This document shows positions 60,016 through 64,000 of a stretch of DNA of 64,000 nucleotides, piece after piece (position 1 is the first letter of the stretch; the number at the start of each line of letters is the position of its first letter). Source of the stretch: Dermabacteraceae bacterium TAE3-ERU5. Lineage in GTDB: Bacteria > Actinomycetota > Actinomycetes > Actinomycetales > Dermabacteraceae. A program made the translations under genes and the position numbers. The stretch lies in the NCBI GenBank assembly GCA_019218375.1, contig JAHUUK010000006.1, forward strand, positions 1 to 64,000. The letters run 5' to 3'. The notes below the pieces were generated by a model. The model made no database searches, had not been told where the DNA came from, and saw only the letters and a list, made by a program, of their open reading frames with translations.

Positions 60016-61234
60016 TGTAAAAAGTTTTGAGCACCCGGATCATGCTTTTTCTGAAACCGGCGAAAAAACTTTTAAACAAATCAGCCAGCATGCCTACAAT
60101 ATTTTTGGCAGTATAGTAATTGTAGATTTTATAGCAGGATTATTTATCGTGGGAGATGGCTACGCTGTCCCGGGTATGGGGATCCCCGCTTCCACTTTGA
60201 GTCTAGCTCTGATATCCTTTGTGGGATTTTTTAGGGCTCCTAAAAGGCATTTAGGCGCGTATTTTTTTGCGCTACTTGTTGTAGCTGTTTCCGTATTGTG
60301 GACGACCCAAATATCATTCTTGATGGATGCTCCAGCAGGAGAAATTGTTAGACGAGCAGTGAGAATGGGATTGGTGTTACTTTGCTGCCTATTTTTAGTC
60401 GAAGGTAGAATCGACCTAAAGTCACTCATTAAAGGTTTCGTTTTCGGGCTGGCTATCAACATGGTTCTGTTTTATTCCGGCTTGGCTCCAGATACCTACG
60501 GAGGATATCTTACAGGCTATTTGGGAGATAAGAATAAGGCGGGTTTGTACTACTTAGTCGGGGGAATGCTTGCAATAGCCATAACAAAGAATAAGCTGTA
60601 CGCAGCCGTACTATTTTCTGCGACAGCTGCAACTGTGTGGTTAACGGGATCTAGGACAACATTAGCTGCGCTACTTGTGGCATTTATTTGGGCGCAAGTT
60701 ATTACCAATTTGCCAAAGCTCGCTAGGTATCTGTCCATATTTGGGATTCTTTACTTGCTTTCCTATCTCGAGGATAAGTATGCCCATATTGGAGTTTTTT
60801 CTGAGCGCGTGGGGTCGGATCTATTGAGAGGCAGAATTGATAAAGCCTCTTGGAATAAACTTTTAGAAACTCCATTTCAGGGCTTAGGCTTCGGGGAAGC
60901 ACGCGTATTGATAGAGGGGCGGACTTGGTACTTCCATAATTCTTATTGGACCCTGTTTGTTGAGGGGGGGTGGGTGCACCTAATTCTTGTCCTATCTATA
61001 ACACTTATCTTGGGGCTAGGAATTTTTAGGAGAGTCCCGTACACTCCCGAGCTTAGGAGGGCGGAAGGTGCGCTCGCGGGGCTCCTCGTTGCCGCTTCCA
61101 GGCTTGGCGAAGTTTTTCTTACCAACGCCTGGATGCTTACTATGGCGCTACTTATGATCGCTGCCATTAATGCTTACCGTATGGGAGTTAACAAAGAGAT
61201 TTCTGAAGAGAGCCAATGCCGTGCAGTCTCATAG
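60005..61234 (+). CDS. Wzy-like O-antigen/capsule polymerase
   Basis: The ATG at 60005 has GAAGAGG six bases upstream. The 409-residue protein has about 11-12 membrane helices with a large loop containing the Wzy/WaaL-type segment GFGEARVLIEGRTWYFHNSYW. Such polymerases join lipid-linked repeat units outside the membrane. The sequence is much more AT-rich than the preceding gene (19 G+C of 60 at 60061-60120), which marks it as recently acquired. It overlaps both neighbours, keeping translational coupling. Confidence 0.82.
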   Translation: MSSNVKSFEHPDHAFSETGEKTFKQISQHAYNIFGSIVIVDFIAGLFIVGDGYAVPGMGIPASTLSLALISFVGFFRAPKRHLGAYFFALLVVAVSVLWTTQISFLMDAPAGEIVRRAVRMGLVLLCCLFLVEGRIDLKSLIKGFVFGLAINMVLFYSGLAPDTYGGYLTGYLGDKNKAGLYYLVGGMLAIAITKNKLYAAVLFSATAATVWLTGSRTTLAALLVAFIWAQVITNLPKLARYLSIFGILYLLSYLEDKYAHIGVFSERVGSDLLRGRIDKASWNKLLETPFQGLGFGEARVLIEGRTWYFHNSYWTLFVEGGWVHLILVLSITLILGLGIFRRVPYTPELRRAEGALAGLLVAASRLGEVFLTNAWMLTMALLMIAAINAYRMGVNKEISEESQCRAVS

Positions 61235-62321
61235 TTCTGGCATGGTTCCCACTGACGAACAGCGTTTTAGAGAACTGGATGGGCTCAGGGGAATAGCCGC
61301 TATTGCCGTTGTTTCTATACACTTTACATTCAATTTTAATATTGCATATCCGGATGTCGGAAAGGTGCCTTTTGAATTTCCCTGGGGCTCTTATGGGGTG
61401 CAACTCTTCTTTTTGATATCAGGCTATGTTATATTGATGACCGCTCAGCGATCTAGGCGCATCACAGATTTTGTAATCTCTCGAGTATCGCGACTTTATC
61501 CAACTTATTGGATCGCTGTAACCGCATCCATTCTTATAACGTTAGCTTTTCCCGTGCCAGGGATTGGCGTTTCCTGGATCGATAGAATCCTGAATTATAC
61601 GATGGTCCAGCGCCTCCTATTAGTTCCGAATGTGGATATTGTTTACTGGACTCTAGCGATAGAAATGCAGTTTTATGCGTTGATCGCGCTATTGCTGTTT
61701 TTTTCGCGAAATAGGCTGACGAACTTTCATGCAATGGGTTTTGCTGCGGCGTGGTGCGCCGTTGCCTTGTTGGCTTCGCTGTACGTATACCCTGATGCTC
61801 ACGGAGTGAATCCTCAGGAAGTCGCTACTAGGACTAAAATTATTCTTAATTTAGGAATAGTTGAGTGGGCTCCTTTGTTTAGTTGCGGAATGGCATCATA
61901 TATAGCGAGGTCCTCCGATAGTAGATATATTTTTCTGGCCTTTATTTTTGGGGTGCAGGCTACGATAGAGGCGTTTATTCTGCATGATTTAGATTCGGCC
62001 TTTATTGTGGCAGGAGTCGTGGGATGCTTCCTTCTTGTAATTACGCGCAAAAGGACGGGCATTCTTCTTGCTGCACCACTCCAATTTTATGGTAAAATAA
62101 GCTATTCGTTGTATATACAACATTACATCCCTGGATTGTTAATTATAAGATATTTTTATCCCATTTTGGGTCCGGTTCCGTCGCTTTTTATTGCCTTTGC
62201 TGCAGTAACCTTTGCTGCTTATTTGCTCCACCTTGTTGGAGAGCGGTGGGCTAGTAAAAAATTCAGGAATTTTTTGCTGGAGCTCAGGTCTCATTTCGAT
62301 ATCGTTAAGGGGGCTAAGTGA
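61221..62321 (+). CDS. Acyltransferase family 3 (O-acetyltransferase) membrane protein
   Basis: The GTG at 61221 follows GAAGAGAG by eight bases and overlaps the polymerase stop; an ATG at 61242 is an alternative. The 366-residue, ~10-helix protein has the AT3 signature RELDGLRGIAAIAVVSIHF with the essential His, then FFLISGYVI and SRVSRLYPTYW. It probably O-acylates a sugar of the surface glycan. It is part of the AT-rich insert. Confidence 0.88.
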   Translation: MQSHSSGMVPTDEQRFRELDGLRGIAAIAVVSIHFTFNFNIAYPDVGKVPFEFPWGSYGVQLFFLISGYVILMTAQRSRRITDFVISRVSRLYPTYWIAVTASILITLAFPVPGIGVSWIDRILNYTMVQRLLLVPNVDIVYWTLAIEMQFYALIALLLFFSRNRLTNFHAMGFAAAWCAVALLASLYVYPDAHGVNPQEVATRTKIILNLGIVEWAPLFSCGMASYIARSSDSRYIFLAFIFGVQATIEAFILHDLDSAFIVAGVVGCFLLVITRKRTGILLAAPLQFYGKISYSLYIQHYIPGLLIIRYFYPILGPVPSLFIAFAAVTFAAYLLHLVGERWASKKFRNFLLELRSHFDIVKGAK

Positions 62322-63358
62322 TAGCCATAGCTGCGAATAACGGTGACATTGGCGGTGGAGAGGTCATGCAAATCTCCATTGCGCGCGCTCTTTCTGGGGT
62401 CGGCAAAGAGGTTTGTATAGTTGGGCCGGAGAACCCTGCGGGCCTAATCGCTTTCGCTAGAGAAGAAGGTTTTGAAACAGTTTCGCTCCCGGGTCGGGGG
62501 AGAAAATCCTACATGCTGTCATTGCTTAAGTGGAGATTAAAAAATCTTGATCTACCCCTGTGGTGTAATGGTCTTGTTCCTTCTGCTGCAACTTCTGGTT
62601 TGGGTGAGAGGATAGTGCATCTCCACAGGATTCCAGAAGGTCTGCAGAAAGGTGCAGAGATTGCAGCCAAGTTCAACTCCCTAGCTGTTCTAGTTCCGTC
62701 ATATTACATGAAATCTGTTTTAGGAGAAGGAACTAGAGTGCTGGAAAACTGGACGGGGAATATTCCGTTTAGTTTTCGGGATTACGACTTCGCGACAAAA
62801 GACGAAATTTGCGTGGGGTTTTTGGGTAGGGCAACGAGAGATAAAGGCCTGCATGTGTTAGCGAGGGCTGTTTATATTTTAAATCATTCTGGTCAGTATA
62901 ATGATAGGCGGTATCGCCTAATTGTAGGTGGGGAGAGTAGGTTTGAGTCTCGTCGAGACGAACGAATAGTAGAGGAAGAGCTAGAGAGGGTTGCTGAATT
63001 TACAACCCGTCTTGGATGGGTTTCTAGAGAAGCTCTTTTTGTGCAGTCGGATTTAGCTGTATTCCCGTCAAGTTTTAACGAACCATTTGGTCTTGTGGCC
63101 GCTGAAGCCATGGCTTACGGCATCCCATTTGTTGTGTCTACTGCGGGAGGCTTGCCAGAGGTGGCTGGGGAAGACCACCCTTGGATATTTGCTAGAGACG
63201 ATGCCGAGGAGCTTGCAGATGTCATATATCGTCTTGCGGAATCTGATCCCAGTAGCTCCGTGAAAGCTTCTCGGAGGAGATGGGAGATAAAGTATTCTCC
63301 TGCAGCTGGCAGGGACAGAGTTAATGCGCTTTTAGGCAGTTTCGGTGGTGTCTTGTGA
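62318..63358 (+). CDS. Family 4 glycosyltransferase (AT-rich insert)
   Basis: The 346-residue GT-B enzyme starts in a GTGA overlap with the acyltransferase. It has GGGEVMQISIARAL at the acceptor side, VGFLGRATRDKGLHVL, and the donor motif FNEPFGLVAAEAMAYG. Codon use is AT-rich throughout, as in the two genes before it. It overlaps the next gene by four bases (GTGA). Confidence 0.88.
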   Translation: MIAIAANNGDIGGGEVMQISIARALSGVGKEVCIVGPENPAGLIAFAREEGFETVSLPGRGRKSYMLSLLKWRLKNLDLPLWCNGLVPSAATSGLGERIVHLHRIPEGLQKGAEIAAKFNSLAVLVPSYYMKSVLGEGTRVLENWTGNIPFSFRDYDFATKDEICVGFLGRATRDKGLHVLARAVYILNHSGQYNDRRYRLIVGGESRFESRRDERIVEEELERVAEFTTRLGWVSREALFVQSDLAVFPSSFNEPFGLVAAEAMAYGIPFVVSTAGGLPEVAGEDHPWIFARDDAEELADVIYRLAESDPSSSVKASRRRWEIKYSPAAGRDRVNALLGSFGGVL

Positions 63359-64000
63359 CTTTAAATGATTCTTTGGTCAGCGTTGTTGTTCCCTCCAGGG
63401 GCGGGGCGGCCACGCTGCCGCGCCTGTTTGACACTTTCGCGCAGCAAAACGATCCTAACTTCGAGGTAGTGGTGGTGCTCGACGGTGACATCGATGGCTC
63501 GCGCGCCATTGTGGATGCCGAGCAGCGCTTTAACGTGAGCGCCCTCGAATTTCCCGAAAATCGCGGCCGGGTAGCCGCCCTCAACGCCGGTTTTGCGCAG
63601 GCACGCGGAGAAATCTTGGTGCGTTGCGATGACGATTTGCTGCTACCGGCCGGGTTTATCGCCGCGCACCGCGCAGCGCACGCCAAGGCAGAAGCGGAAG
63701 GCCGCAGCGTGGGCGTGGTCGGCCCGACGTTTAACGTTTACGAAGACACGCCCTACGCCCGTGCCTACGGCCGCGGCACCGCGGATGCGGCTTTAGCGCA
63801 CGCTTACGCGCAAGGGTCAGAGACCGCGTGGCAGCTCTGGGCGGCCAACTGCTCCGAAACCAGGGACACCTTCGATGAGCTCGGGGGGTACGACACCGAT
63901 TACCGTCACTACGGCTGGGAAGACGTAGACCACGGCTACCGCGTTCATGCCTCGGGCCGGGAGATAGTGGTGTGTAAAGACGCCCAGGCAGATCACCTGG
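63355..64000 (+). CDS. Family 2 glycosyltransferase (3' end outside window)
   Basis: The GTG start overlaps the previous stop (GTGA); the frame stays open to the window edge (215 residues visible). The GT-A motifs VVVPSRGGAATLPRL, VVLDGDIDGS and RCDDDLLLP are clear, with a later WEDVDHGYRV. About the first 40 bases are AT-rich like the preceding genes; the rest is typical GC-rich sequence, so the edge of the insert lies near 63390 inside this gene. Confidence 0.88.
   Translation, partial: MTLNDSLVSVVVPSRGGAATLPRLFDTFAQQNDPNFEVVVVLDGDIDGSRAIVDAEQRFNVSALEFPENRGRVAALNAGFAQARGEILVRCDDDLLLPAGFIAAHRAAHAKAEAEGRSVGVVGPTFNVYEDTPYARAYGRGTADAALAHAYAQGSETAWQLWAANCSETRDTFDELGGYDTDYRHYGWEDVDHGYRVHASGREIVVCKDAQADHL

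Overview
The window is high-GC, densely packed DNA from an actinobacterium. The evidence is a LysX-type MprF/lysyl-tRNA synthetase fusion, a fused PTS phosphotransferase, an actinobacterial-style MrpA-MrpB fusion, the ppiA-rhomboid pair usually found near actinobacterial origins, and many apparently leaderless genes with a TANNNT hexamer 6 nt before the start codon. The style fits the Actinomycetaceae, but the genus cannot be read from the sequence.

Layout. (1) 1-8885: the 3' part of a two-helicase locus. A very large YprA/DUF1998-type DEAD-box helicase carries a C-terminal Vsr/DUF559-like nuclease domain. It is coupled by an ATGA overlap to a UvrD-type helicase with an N-terminal RelE-like domain. 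This looks like an anti-phage or DNA-processing module related to DISARM/Druantia/Dpd-class helicase systems; its 5' end lies outside the window. (2) 8886-10527: a gene-poor spacer with repeats and a folded leader. (3) 10528-15135: a complete sugar PTS in two polypeptides (EIIA-HPr-EI and EIIB-EIIC-EIIB'). (4) 15136-20602: repeats, a Crp/Fnr regulator whose start lies in a perfect palindrome, a small membrane protein, TerC, and a GNAT-GluQ fusion. (5) 20738-24489: an unknown membrane-anchored helical protein, cyclophilin, rhomboid protease and pyroglutamyl peptidase. (6) About 24616-24952: a dense cluster of DnaA boxes, a candidate chromosomal oriC. (7) 25377-40845: GH25 lysozyme, MFS exporter, LysX, PPK2, AI-2E-type permease, the mrpA-G Na+/H+ antiporter operon and ArgE. 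(8) 41120-53232: heterodimeric ABC exporter, PoxB, RlmC, MFS, lipoprotein, flavin reductase, an unknown protein, UgpQ and a DUF368 (PopT-type) protein. (9) 53425-64000: a surface polysaccharide locus with a BY-kinase, glycosyltransferases, NeuA, a four-domain NeuB fusion, Wzy-like polymerase and acyltransferase. It includes a sharply bounded AT-rich insert at about 60.0-63.39 kb.

The most unusual structure outside genes is a family of six intergenic repeat arrays (about 9.0, 9.7, 15.4, 17.6, 25.1 and 41.0 kb). Each is built from 14-bp boxes (consensus ACGTTTGGGTGCAC and its reverse complement) around an inverted core, with nearly fixed box-to-box spacings of 40, 49 and 29 bp. Additional 39-42-bp units are added on one or both sides in some copies. 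No gene in the window explains them.

Functionally, the right-hand locus can make, activate and transfer a nonulosonic acid (NeuB fusion, NeuA, glycosyltransferases) and polymerise and control a surface glycan (Wzy, BY-kinase). The neighbouring DUF368 protein could recycle the lipid carrier. LysX, the ABC and MFS exporters and Mrp form an envelope-stress and ion-homeostasis block next to the candidate origin.
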